Shown here: positions 10,780 through 23,400 of the stretch, piece after piece
How positions within the stretch are numbered: position 1 is the stretch's first letter
Layout of the letters: each line of letters starts with the position of its first letter
NCBI GenBank assembly: GCA_030141605.1
Contig: JAQGDQ010000562.1
Coordinates: forward strand, 1-64,000
Source of the DNA: Tubiluchus corallicola
Taxonomy: Eukaryota > Priapulida > Priapulimorpha > Priapulimorphida > Tubiluchidae
Direction: 5' to 3'
DNA: 64,000 nt
Made by a program: the position numbers and the translations under genes
The notes under the pieces: model-generated
Database searches by the model: none
What the model was told of the DNA's origin: nothing
What the model saw: only the letters and a program-made list of their open reading frames with translations

Positions 10780-12410
10780 TTGGAAAATTGTTATTGTTGA
10801 TAATGGTGGGTGAGGGACTAATTAACAGCCTTACATGCATGTTTAGAAAATATAAGTGACTAAAGAAATACCAGAAGATTGGAAAAAAATCAAAGTAAAA
10901 TCGATGTATAAAGGCGAGGGGTCAAAGAAAGATATGGAAAATAGAAGAGGAACCTTTTTTACAAGTGTGATTGCAAAATTGTTAGAGAGAATTATAGTAA
11001 ATAGGAACCTTGAAATTTTTCAAAATCAAGTGAGTATATTACAAAATGGAGGAAAAAACGTAGAAGTACAGCTGATAATTTGCTCACATTAAGAGCAATA
11101 ATTGATTACAATAGGATGCTGAATAATGATATTTATTTCTTTTTTGGGGATGTACAAAAATGTTTTGATATGTTTACGGGATTCAGTAATCGAAATGTGG
11201 AAAATGGGTGTAAGCGCTCAGCACTCATTACTGGTGTATAACATAAATAAAGAAGCAAATGTAATAATTGAAACTCCAGTATGATTAACAGAAGACATCA
11301 AAATGTTGGAATCAGTGAGACAAGGCACTCCTATTGTACTAAAATTATGTTCAATTACACTGAATGATGTAATAAATAATAAAAAATTTCCAAGTACACG
11401 TGTAAGCCCTAATTTGACTGTTGGAATGATGTTATATGTAGATTTTTGTGATAGCTGTAGGGTCTAAACAAACAATAAGGAAAGCCATAGAAAATTTTAA
11501 AGTGCTGGAAGACACCAAGAAGTTAACATTTAGCTTGAAAAAAATTAAATATATGAAAACTAAATTCACAAAGAAAAAGAGTAATGAAGAAATACAAGGC
11601 AAATTAGGAAATGGAATAATCCAGAGGACAGACAAGTATAAATATTTAGGTGACTGGATAAATGCAAAATGCAACTATGAATTATTACTTGAAAAAAAAT
11701 GGAGAAGCCAAAGTACATGATAAGAGAAAGAATGAGAATCAGAAATGAGCAATATACATGTAAAAAAGCAACAGACGTAAGATTACTTATGTATGAAACT
11801 ATGATAATCCCGTCAATATTAAACAATTGTGAAACATGGATGAATATTAAAAAAAGATGAATGGGAGCATGTGGAAAAAATACAAAAGGAGATGCCGAGA
11901 AGAACTCCGAATTAAAAAATTAACACTCTGTACTGGGGCATGTTAGCAGAAACAGGTTCGTGGCCTATGCAAAAATGGGTTGACTTTAAAATGGCTATGT
12001 TTTATCATTCATTGATGAACTCAGATGTAAACAGATTAGCAAAACAAGATTGTTAGTATTCAGAAATTAGTGAAATGGTGGATAAATATGGAATGAAAGA
12101 TAAGATTAAGCAAATAAAAAATGGAGAAATTAAAAAATCAACATGGAAAAAAGAAATAAAAAAAGCTATAAATCGAGAAATATTATAGGAACAAAGATAA
12201 AGTACAGAGAATGACAAAATTAAGATTTCTTGATGGTGAGAAATATGAGAAACAAGATATAACAGAGGAGTGTGGTATTGCAGATATACTAAATATAATG
12301 GAAATTAAGTTAAATTGAAGGAATTGAAATGCAATTACAAAGGAAATAAATGGGAAGATTTGCTATGTCTTAAGTGCAGGATTCAGGAAGATACAACAGA
12401 ACATGTGCTT
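10780..12410 (+). pseudogene. LINE reverse transcriptase remnant with frameshifts and stops
   Basis: Fragments in changing frames line up in the order of a non-LTR reverse transcriptase. MVGEGLINSLTCMFRK (about 10804-10853) comes first, then EIPEDWKKIK and YKGEGSKKDMENRRG (10862-10950), and GDVQKCFDM (about 11145) with the motif A aspartates. A VRQGTPI motif follows near 11318, then LYVDF near 11435, where the usual YVDD catalytic pair is lost. Next come KYKYLGDWINAKCNYE (about 11635) and a cysteine-containing tail KWEDLLCLKCRIQEDTTEHVLHM near 12345-12407. The element is clearly dead. Sequence upstream to about 10530 may also belong to it. Confidence 0.82.
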
Positions 12411-14638
12411 CACATGTGATAATCCGCTTCACAAACTAATTTCTCATATGTGGGCAATTGTAAACTATAAATTCTATATAATCAATTAATAATAAAACTA
12501 GTAAACAAGTTTGGTTCCTTATAAATGTATTGGGGACAAGCCATTTGTGTATGGAAAAATTGAGCGCTGCCATTTGGGTGCCAGACACTAGGGCACTAGC
12601 TCACTTGCGCATGAGACATTTCAGCACCAGTGCTGACATGTGATGTGCTGCCACGTGACTCCATCATGCAAGAACACCGTGACATGATTTCTGTGTATCG
12701 TTGAAACATTTAAAGTTCTTGGTCTGAGTTACAGACTGCACGTATTAGGCTGTAACAGCCAGCATCGCAATAAGTTATTGGATGGTGCTGCCATCTGCAT
12801 AATGAATTGGTAGGCATTGTCGCTCACTTTAACTGGCAGTCAAAAAACAATGGATAGTGTGCTGGCTGGATGCCGTTATACTTATTTACAAATATCTCTG
12901 AGGGAAATTTGTGAGGTTTATGTTTATGTCCGACAAGTTAATTTGACAAGATTATCAGTATTTTGGTTGTGTAGAAAATGAACGTTACATTTACTTACTT
13001 TGAATTTGAGTTTTCTTCGAAATTATGTTGATCTTATAATCTCTGCTGAAGGAATTACGGATCACGCCGTGCAGCAAGCCGCTACACTATATGTATCACA
13101 CATTTAACGAGGGATATACACCAAAAAAACTTCGGAAAGAGTTGACAATTCCACACAATTTAAATACCCTAACCGCAACCCTAACTAAGCTCTAACCTTG
13201 ACCCTCGTCCTTATCCTAACCCTAACCTTGACCCTAATACTTCTCCTAATCCGCTTCAGGCACTAATTTCTTCTGCATTGGAAATTGTAAAATTTAGCCA
13301 AAACTTACAGTTGTTAAAATTTTGATATTGATAATTATACATTAGGCATTTAGTGGGTAGTTAGTATAAACAACTAAATACTGCATTACACGTCCGTATC
13401 TTCTAAAGCACATTAGGCTAGCACTCAAAGAATGTAGTATTTTGATATAATATTAGTTGATTTGCAACAAGTAAATGTTAAATTTATGTTAAATTTGGTA
13501 AAACGATCTAAAAGTATTATGTGTAATATTTTTCATATATAATTTTGAGAATCAATAAAAATTTAATAAACATAAATAAAAAATTAGGTACATTATATTG
13601 GTGCCCAAGGGTATCAGTTACGATTAGCCTCTACCCCTTGTTAGGGTTTCCAGATGTTCTGTTTTCAAGGACTGTCTCTTTTTTCAGTCTATTGTCCCTG
13701 ATATTTGCTTTGGTTTGCTCGGAAATGTTTTCACAAAAACGCAGTGAAGTATGCAGAAAGCACGTGTTTCCAGCTTTATTAGTGCTAATGCCATGAATGT
13801 ATAATTGCATGATTAACTGTTTTATTGCCTTTTAAAGTGCTTTGGTGACATAGAGCTACCAGCTAAAATGATTTTAAATCATCATCACAAGTTAGTTTAG
13901 GTCTTGCTTTCTTGTATCATGTCTACCTGTAGCTTAGTTTGCCTGTCGTATATTATAGTATTAAAGAACAATACAATTATCATAAGGAGTATTAATACAT
14001 GGTTGAAGTCTGTGTACTGATTATATAATAAAGTAGTTCTTAGCTCTGGCTCTACATTGTTTCATTACATGGGTGTCTAGAAGCTGTAATTTTGCCAAAA
14101 AGTGGACCATGACATTGAAGCAAATATAAAGTCTATGGACCTCACTTCAGGAGGATCTTGAAAATACAAAATCGAATAAACAACTTTGGCAGTGATAATT
14201 ACATGACATCAGTTTGACATGCACAGCAGACAGCCATTGTGAAGTGTACAAAGTCATTACAGCAGAGACTGAAAAGCTCCATTCCACAAATTCTTTGCGC
14301 ATGGTGCATGACTACAAAACTTGTTTGTTATCGTAAAATGGAAATGCTGTGTAGAGATAAACATTACAGAACTGGTATGGGAAAAAGGTGCATATAGGTA
14401 ATATAAATCAATCGAGAAGGCAAATGTGCTTAACAACTGTGTGTTGTGTAAAATTTGGAGAAATTATTGTGCTTAATGTTTGTACCATAACTTTGCTATT
14501 ATTAAACTGCAACTTTGACAACGACCACCAGAAAGTTTATCACTACAAGGAAATGTCACTGGCAACTCAGCAAATTGACATTTATTAACAGCAAAACAAG
14601 CCACAAAGAAACTGGACAGTGTGATTTAGAGGCCCTGG
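12411..14638. other. Intergenic AT-rich sequence
   Basis: I recognise no gene here. The region contains the telomere-like tract at 13164-13250 and otherwise unremarkable AT-rich sequence. Short open frames such as 13545-13796 carry no recognisable motif. Confidence 0.5.
13164..13250 (+). repeat. Degenerate interstitial telomere-like repeat (CCCTAA)
   Basis: Repeated ccctaac and taaccttgaccct units occur over about 85 bp, for example taaccgcaaccctaac, ctaaccttgaccct and tatcctaaccctaacc. They derive from the animal telomere hexamer TTAGGG (complement CCCTAA). The copies are irregular, so this is an old interstitial tract and not a chromosome end. Confidence 0.65.
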
Positions 14639-14646
14639 AGTATTGG

Positions 14647-15944
14647 CAGGGCACTTTATTTATGACTTTAGTCATAAATTGCATAAATAGCTTATTTAAT
14701 ACTAATTTCAGATTTTATTTATGACGTGTCAAATTTTGACCAAAAATGCCATCCTGAGCTAAAAGAAATACATATTTTTAATCAGAATCTTGTATTTTGC
14801 CTTTCTTCGTTCTTCATTACATCAAAATGTAATAAAAATGTCTACTTTCATCATTTAAAGGCCTGAAGTTTCTCGTATTGTTTTGCATGCAGGCATCCCT
14901 CCAGACTGAAATCCGTGATCGTGTTTATAATAATTATAGTATCGGTTTTAATTTGTTTAGGATGACCTATAAAATTACTGCTCATAAAAATCAATCTATT
15001 AATTAATTCGTACAGTCACAATTCGTAGCCACAATTAGTACAAGTAAATAATGTATTTTTTTAAATATCGATTTTAAATTTAATGTTGGAAAATACTATT
15101 GGCTATTACATCTTTCTAGGGAACCGTCACGTATGTTTTCTAATTAAAATTACATTAAGCAAAATAACTAAACAAGAAAAACAGTTAAATTTTAATGACA
15201 ATGAAGCAACAAATTCTCCCAAAGATAAAATATGCTCAAATTCTAGCAGACGGCATTATTCTTATTTCTTGAGGATGAGGCAGTAAGGCACGGGAAACGC
15301 TTGCGGCAAACTCGAGCTAAAACCTACACCCAAGCCATTGACTTACGCCGCTTAGGGGTAAGCATCGAAGTTCGGTTCGATTCGAATTCGAAAGTCACAA
15401 ATTCGGTTCGATTCGAATTCGCTTTCTGGTAGAGAATGCTCACCCCTAACGCCGCTAGGATGAGAAAGGCACTGAAATGAACGTGCAAAGAAAAGAATTA
15501 GAAGTGTAGATTTCTGTTATTGTGCAGAGCGTAGGTTTGAGGCGGCAGAACTTTAGGACATTAAAATAGGTAAGCTGTCTTTAATTCAAATTTTCGATGG
15601 AACGACAACGATTCTGTCGGTGCCTATTTATTTTTTCGCGGTAACGCGCTCATTTACTTTTTATTATTTAGGTTACTTCTAGACGAGTTAATGACAGATA
15701 AACGCATCAGTTAGACAGTCTCAGTTACTGTGTTAGTCCACCAAACAGTCACGCGCAAGCTTCTTATGGACTGCCTGTGTGTGTGGGAGAGAGAGAGACG
15801 GTGGAAACAGTTTTCTGTACTGAATTTTTTGTTCCATTCATCGGGAAATGATTATTTTTCTTTCGTTATTTATGACAAATTTGAAATCTTATTTATGACT
15901 ATTTATGACTATTTTGCAAGAAAAGTCATAAATAAAGTGCCCTG
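14647..15944. mobile_element. 1.3-kb non-autonomous hAT-like DNA transposon with perfect 8-bp TSD
   Basis: The element begins CAGGGCACTTTATTTATGAC and ends with its complement (gtcataaataaagtgccctg), giving a near-perfect inverted repeat of about 23 bp. It is flanked on both sides by the identical 8-bp duplication AGTATTGG (14639-14646 and 15945-15952). CAGGG ends and 8-bp duplications are typical of the hAT superfamily. The interior (1298 bp in total) has no transposase frame; the longest open frames are about 70 codons. It is therefore a non-autonomous element and is interrupted by a second insertion at 15353-15448. Confidence 0.85.
15353..15448. mobile_element. 96-bp hAT-like MITE nested in the 1.3-kb element
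   Basis: The ends are TAGGGGTAAGCAT and ATGCTCACCCCTA (12 of 13 positions inverted-complementary). The flanks are a perfect 8-bp duplication ACGCCGCT (15345-15352 and 15449-15456). The interior holds two copies of attcggttcgattcgaattc-like sequence. The insertion lies wholly inside the hAT-like element 14647-15944 and is therefore younger than it. A decayed relative is at 8064-8160. Confidence 0.85.
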
Positions 15945-16299
15945 AGTATTGGAGTTAGTTTACCTATGCTGAAGGGCACAATCGGGGAGAGTCTGAAATT
16001 GTAGTTTCAAAATTTCAGCATTTGGAAAGCAAAAAGAGGTTACTTGATTGATCTTGAAAAGTCAACTCAACCTTGTGAATTTTGAGAAAAGGATAACCTG
16101 ATTAGTGACAAGATTGTGTTCTCCGTGATACAGGCTTGTTGTACTGAGAAAGCATTTTCTTCAGATCTAACACCGTAAGGGAGTGCTGCACTCTAGTTTT
16201 GAAATCGTTTTTCAAGGATCACAAATTTGTTCAATTAATTTGGTTTTTGGCATAAAAATAACCGTTTTGGCCGTCACACTTTGATTAACTAAACACAAT

Positions 16300-16445
16300 A
16301 TCTGCAGCTAAAGGCCGATGCTTAAAATCTGACTCATGATTTGAACCCACATCTTTTTTCTCAGACCTAAGGCCACCTCACTCTATTTGTAAACTAATAA
16401 TATCTGCGTACTAGTACCTCACTGCTTGGCTAGGAGTGCTAGTTT
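16300..16445 (-). mobile_element. Possible tRNA-derived SINE head
   Basis: On the minus strand the sequence has a box-A-like tagccaagcagtg and, about 85 nt further on, a box-B-like gggttcaaatc. This is the RNA polymerase III promoter layout of tRNA-derived SINEs, although the spacing is longer than in a true tRNA. No body or tail was resolved. Confidence 0.3.
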
Positions 16446-16717
16446 GGAAATTCTTAGACTAAATTCAACCAAAAGAGACAGTGAAATAGTAAATCGGCCT
16501 TATATTAAGTTGTAACTGACACTAGATGTAATCCTAAGGTTGTCCATCACTACACATTACTCTATTAATAATATTTCCGAGTTCGTCTGATTTATCGCCA
16601 ACCATTGAAAGTCGAAAGTGAAACCCATTTCACACAAAACGGGCGGCTAGTGCCGCTATATATTGAGATGCAGGCATTTACGCATATCATGTAAAATCTT
16701 TCTCTGTCCATCTCTCT

Positions 16718-16728
16718 GCTTCTCCCTC

Positions 16729-16820
<92 letters not shown>

Positions 16821-16833
16821 TCTCTCTCTCTCT
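16718..16833. repeat. (CT)n microsatellite
   Basis: This is a run of CT dinucleotides with few interruptions, about 560 bp upstream of the TP53I3-like start codon. The Ser/Leu reading frame across it is an artefact of the repeat. Confidence 0.95.
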
Positions 16834-17400
16834 TTTTCTTTATTTTTCTCTCTCTACTTCTTCATTTTTCTTCTGCCATCTTGCCAGGGCTAGATGTCAA
16901 GACGCTCCTAAAACTTTGCCCATATCATGTGGGTTAATCACTATTTTTAGAAAATGTATTTGAATAAACTGTTTACATAATTGATGTAGTATTTTTGAAG
17001 AAAATTTTAATATAAAGTGCTCAGTTCTCAGCAGAGATGTGACTGAGGTCATAATAATTAGGTTTTTGGTAGGATTACTGGGTTTAATTTAAGTTAGATT
17101 TTAATCAATTCATGTGAGGATTAGCATTTACTTAGTGTTACTAGCAGTGGTTTAAACTAGGCATTTTTGTGCCCTGGTCATCATGTGATACATAAACATT
17201 CTATTCTGTTCTATTAGATATTAGAATAGATAGATGCTTTTGAGTCTCAGTGTGAAACATGAATCTTTGAGGTGTTTACCTGTTGCCACTGTCCAGCTAG
17301 GTAATCTTGTTTTATAACATTGTGGCCCTGCAGTACTTTGTTTTAAAAAACAAATTATAGATAAGTTTCAAATTTCAGGTTTCAAAATTAATTTATCATC

Positions 17401-20400
17401 ATGGACGAGCTTGAGAATCCCGAGTTTATGAGAGCTGCTAGCTACACACCTGGCGGTCCAGAAAACATTACCATAACAAGTGTTCCTGTACCTACTCTGC
17501 AATCTAAGCAGGTCTTGATACAGGTAAAATGATCAGCAAGACATTCATAGTAATTATTGTTTTACTATAAATCTAAAGGTAGACCTCCTAACTTAGACTA
17601 AACAATGCGTGAATGTAGTAAATATCTATTTAACATGTTATAAATGTGAAATAAATGGCTAGTTTACAATCTACACCAGGGTTCAGAAGTTACTGTTATT
17701 AGAAGTACTAGTTAATTCTTTATTATAAACCGTTATAGTATTTCACGTGTAGCAGACTATTTTTACTTTTCTGCTCATTCTGGTTGCAACAGACAAATGC
17801 ACCATGTAATAATGGCCACCAAGCAAGTCATCAGTAGATATATCATGCTTAGACACTCTAGCTTTATGGCCAGAATCAAATTCTTGCCCATTATGTGTGT
17901 CGCCTTATAATACTCCATAGTTTAACATATTAACACAGCTTAGTCCATGGCGTAGTATCACTAATGTAACGATGTTGTGCTGAGGGCTGACTGTGCAAAC
18001 TGGATGGTAGACTTCTTTTAATCACCAGAAACAAGGAATGGCAGAAGAAGGAAAAAAGTTGTCATTTATTAATGCCATAAAAGCTCAGGACCTAAAGTAA
18101 TCCCTCAACACTTATGGTCTGTTAACTTACTATGTGCTACAAAGCTGCTGAAAAGGAAAAGTTAAGTTTAGGATTAATTTGTATCATCTTAACTATTGTG
18201 TTTACAACAATACATAACTAGAACAATTTATTACAAGCACAAATTACGTAGCATGAAGAGACAAAAAACACATTAAGAATGATGAACTTTGTGGTACTAC
18301 CGTATATACTCGCATATAAGCCTACATCGCATATAAGCCGACCCCCTAAAACTGCTTTAAAATGGCCAGTTTTTGCAAAAACCCGTATATAAGCCGACCA
18401 TCAACTTGTCTAATTTTACTCCATACCCACTCAACAAAATTGATCCCTTTTTGTCACATATATTTATACATTTTTAATATTTTTTATCTAATGAATACAA
18501 AAAGCAGACATTTATTGAAATGTGAATTTTTTCTAAAAAAAAGTGGGTGGACGGCGATCCCCCACGATCCCCCTCCAATACACCACTGGTGACACACAAC
18601 CAAATAAAGAGTCAGATAGCGATGAAAATGTGTGGCTGGAAAATTGGCATTAGTGTCTGTCCTTGTGTTCATTTTGTTTCATGCGCATATAAGCCGACCC
18701 CCTGATTTCAGTATTGTATTTTATAGTTCTAAATTCGGCTTATATGCGAGTATATACGGTAAGCAGGTTAGTAAAACTGAAAATAACTGTTCATAACCAA
18801 AACCTCTAAGGTCATGTAAGTGTAAAGGTACTAAAATCACATACAGAAATCAGTGAACCAAATTACTTACAATAGATTTGTGAGCACATTTTCTCACAAG
18901 AACTCATCAACAAGTATAAGAGAAGCAAAAAAAATTGAATGGTTTCTCTGACAGAGTGGAAAATTTTTCCTTTTTTCAAAGTTAATACGTTGTGTTAATA
19001 AGGCAGTTTCTAAGATTACAGCAGTCGAATCAAAACACGTTTACCTACAGGCCTTAGCATATAGTACCCAAATTGCATGGGAGTTATAATAGTCATTACA
19101 ATGTAGCAAAAGAAAAAAAAATTCAGAAATGCATCATAACTTGTGAAATACCATATGTTATACAAAAATGTATAGTGGCATTTCACGACAGCCGTTTCCC
19201 CACATATGTTTCTTCTACTTGTTTTGCTTAGACGTGTATATCAGATTTTGTTTTTGGGTTACTCACTTGCATGTAACTTTATATACTGATTACTTTTGCC
19301 GTGAAGACAATCTCGTTTTCATTGTTTTGTTGTTCTTCAAAGCACTTAGGTGATAAAAACATAATAAGCGAGAAACCCAATGGTTCTGGGCTAGTTATAT
19401 AATAACGTGATTCAACAGTAGCTTCAAAATTCTGTATCTAAGCTTGTGATTTGTTGTCCTAGCCAGAAGAACATTTGTGTAGATGATGTTTATTATACCT
19501 TAGTGTACAAAGAGCTCTTTAAAATTAATTTTTTATCACACAATTTTGTGCTTGCGACTTTGTTCAAAGTTCAGTGCCAAACATGATCTTATTTGAGCTG
19601 TAACCAGTCACAGCATACTGTACTAGTTTTTCAAACTTATATACGGTGATCTTTCCTTCTGCACTAAATTTGTTCAACACGTTGATAATTTGCAAGATTG
19701 TTGATGCTAAAATATGCATGCTTGTGACTCTAGGTTGTTTATTATTTTGCATAATTATTAATTTCTTGTTTTTTACCTTATTTAATCTTATTTTTGTCTC
19801 AATTCAATCTTTAGTATGTCACTAGGTGTATGCTACAGCAGTGAATCGTGCTGACACTCTTCAACGCTGTGGTCTTTACCCACCGCCCCCTGGTGCCAGC
19901 GATGTTCTTGGACTGGAAGCAGCAGGTGTCGTTAGGAAGTTAGGTAATGACTGCTCATCAAAGTGGCATGTCGGGGACAGGTACAAACTTTGCTAATTAA
20001 CAAGAATTTCTCATTGCCTCTTTCTTTTAAGCAATGTTGGAACATTGTTGTTCTAGTTTTGAAGGTGGATTTCATTGTAGTGCTATTTATAAATGCTATG
20101 GACTGCTTCCTACATACTTGCCTGTAATATTGTCTTGCTTTTGCTAAATATATTCTAAGACAAAGAAATTTATTTAAAGAGGCAGCTGATTGAACCGAAA
20201 GTTATGTGTGAATAAACCAATTTTCTTTATGCAAAAGGGTTATGAATTTCATAGAAGCAGCTAAATAGTTTAGGTGTAAAACTAACCCGAATCTAGGTGT
20301 TGTTAAAGTCAAACTATACCCTCACTATAATATAAGCTTTTACACTTAACAGCCTACTCTCATTACAAATATTTAATTTTTTTTAAGTTATAAACTTAGT

Positions 20401-23400
20401 GTAAAACTTGATTCTTTTGATTTTTTATCACTTCGTCGTTAGTGGTATTAAATTTGAAGAATCTCCATTTTTCGTTGGATGAGACGAATGCCATAATGAT
20501 TGTAGTCCCAAGGTCACCCAAGATCGGTAACCAAAGATGCTTTCTATGCTTTGTACGTCATTCTCGCTCTAAACACGTGAAACATGGCGATCTTTACAGC
20601 ATAGCACACATTCGAATGTGTAATTATTCCACCAGACATGTATATAACGCCAGAAAAAGACAAGTTATTTAATTTAAAAGTTTCTTTTGTTTAATAATAA
20701 TAATTATGAATTCTTTGTGTCATAATGCGTTAGGAAATGTCTGTTGGGGTTATATAGGCTTTTAAGTAGAGGTCTGTGAAATGGGTTTTTTAATCTCGAG
20801 ACAGGAAGATAAATTGTGTTTCTTGCAAGAAAGATGAAAAATTTTCTGAAAAGTCAACTGTATTTAATAAAAATTTAAAATAACATGTAGTTTTGCTTTC
20901 CGTGTAAACCAACGTGTCCGTCCTGTGCTCTCAGAATTGCATTAAATATTTACTAATTTAGCAATTAATAAAAAAATAAGTGATTACTCCTCATTCGCTT
21001 AACGGTTTAGGATAACTCAGTTAAGAAAATGAAAAAAACTTTTGGAAACCAAGAATTTTTGTTACCACCACCATTTCTCATGTCTCGACCTATTTGTTTT
21101 CCTCCATCGCGTTGAGATGTGAAATGCAATTTTTGGTGAGACCCAAAACAAGATGACGTTTTTACAGAAACTTGTTAAATTCCCTAATCATTGATGTAGA
21201 GAGTTTCAGCTTTTTGCTATAACAACCTATTGTACTATTTCAACCAGCAGGAAACTCATTATAAGCTGTAGGTACAGCATGTAACATGTAGTTTCAGTAT
21301 ACGTCTTTGAATGAACTGTAATGTACCTAATGCTATAGCAGCCTATGCACCTATACATCTACCAGTATATCTATACATCTATATCTACCAATACATCTAC
21401 ATCTACCAATACATCTATACATCTACCAATACATCTACATCTGCCAATACATCTACATCTACCAATACATCTATATCTACCAATACATCTACATCTACCA
21501 ATACATCTATACATCTACCAATACATCTACATCTGCCAATACATCTACATCTACCAATACATCTACATCTACCAATACATCTACATCTACCAATACGTCT
21601 ACATCTACCAATACATCTACATCTACCAATACATCTACATCTACCAATACATCTACATCTGCCAATACAGCTACATCTACAAATACATCTATACATTTAC
21701 TAATACATCTATGCATCTACCAATACATCTATACATCTACCAATACATCTACCAATACATCTACTTCTACCAATACATCTACATCTACCATTACATCTAT
21801 ACATCTACCCATACATCTACATCTACCAATACATCTACATCTGCCAATACATCTACATCTACCAATACATCTATACATCTACTAATACATCTATACATCT
21901 ACCAATACATCTATACATCTACCAATACATCTACATCTACATCTACCAATACATCTACACATCTACTAATACATCTACATCATCTACCAATACGTCTATA
22001 TTTATCAACACATATACATCCTACCAATACATCTACATCTACCAATACATCTATACTTCTACCAATTAAATAATTACAAAATTTTTGCTTCTACAATACA
22101 TGCTGAGAAAAAGAAGCCTAACAAAAGCTGAAATGCTAAGATTTTAATAAGACATCTAGCAATGACAAGTGTTTCAGAAACAGAAATCTTGGTAGAAAAT
22201 AAAGTCAGTAAAGCTTGTGACGACAATGTCAGCTATGCATTCATGAGTTATTTAATTAAAATGCTTTACATTTATTTAAAGAGTGATGGCGTTACTACCT
22301 GGGGGAGGTTATGCGGAATATGTATGCGTCAATGAAGATCATATCATGAGGATACCTGTTACGTTTGATTCCACACAGGCAGCAGCTATTCCAGAAGTTT
22401 GGTTAACAGCTTATCAACTTCTACATTTTCTCGGTTTGTATATAGAATATATGTCTGTCTGGAGTGATGTCTTGACTGGGTGTCTTATTTACTGTGCATG
22501 CTAGCAATTTAGTTAATTTAATTTAATACGAGTTTAATTTTGTTAAAATTTCTTGTTCTACATTATAATTCAGCAAATCTAGTGTAGGATGTGGGTTTAC
22601 GAAACATGGATCTTCTGGACTTTTAAATTCTTTGTTATGTTATGCATTTTATGTAGATTAAATTCTCCTAAATTTTTGGTCTTTTCTGTAGCTGTAACCA
22701 CATATCAAGTTGTCATGTGGTTCAAAATTTGAGTGTTTCATAGGTTTCAATGAGGCGGTCGTACAAAGTTCAAATTTTATGACAATGAAACATGGAAACT
22801 GCGGTAATTTCTGTGTTCATTGTGAATACCAATTACCAAATGCCATTGTATTCATAAGAGAAATTTAAACATTTTGCACTTACTTATATAAGTATAATCT
22901 TGATCTGAATAACAAACAGTTTAATATTTTATCTGTTGTCACTAATGTACCAAAAAGATGTTTGTGCATTTCATGTCATGCATCATGTTGCAAAGGTGAA
23001 ATTTAGAATTAAATGTTTCTTGTGTGTGAAAATGTTGCATGAGAAACATGGATGGTCGTGAACAAATGAGGATCTTGTTGATGTGATTAATAAAATTTCT
23101 TTTACACGTGTAATTTTTGTAGTTAAAAAATAAAAAAATATCTATGTTGTTTGTAAGAAGAAAACATATATATAGCATTATATTAATTTGTTATGACTGG
23201 TAAAGTTATAATTTATTAATTATATTGTAATTTATGAAACTATTTTAAGCATATTTAAGTGAAATTAATCTTAAATTAGCGTAATTATTTTTAACAAAGC
23301 TCCAGTTCAACTAACTTGCAAAGGCATCTAACGCTATTCTGCATTTACTTTTTGTAAACTGATTTTATTGTATTTGCTAAAACGGTTTTTTGTTGTATGT

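Noticed and set aside
13164-13250. A true telomere
   Set aside because: The repeats are irregular, short and flanked on both sides by ordinary sequence with genes.
16663-16893. 76-codon Ser/Leu frame
   Set aside because: It is a translation of the (CT)n microsatellite.
21345-22073. 242-codon YQYIYI/HLPIHL frame and antisense partners
   Set aside because: They are products of the 12/18-bp tandem array in a TP53I3 intron.
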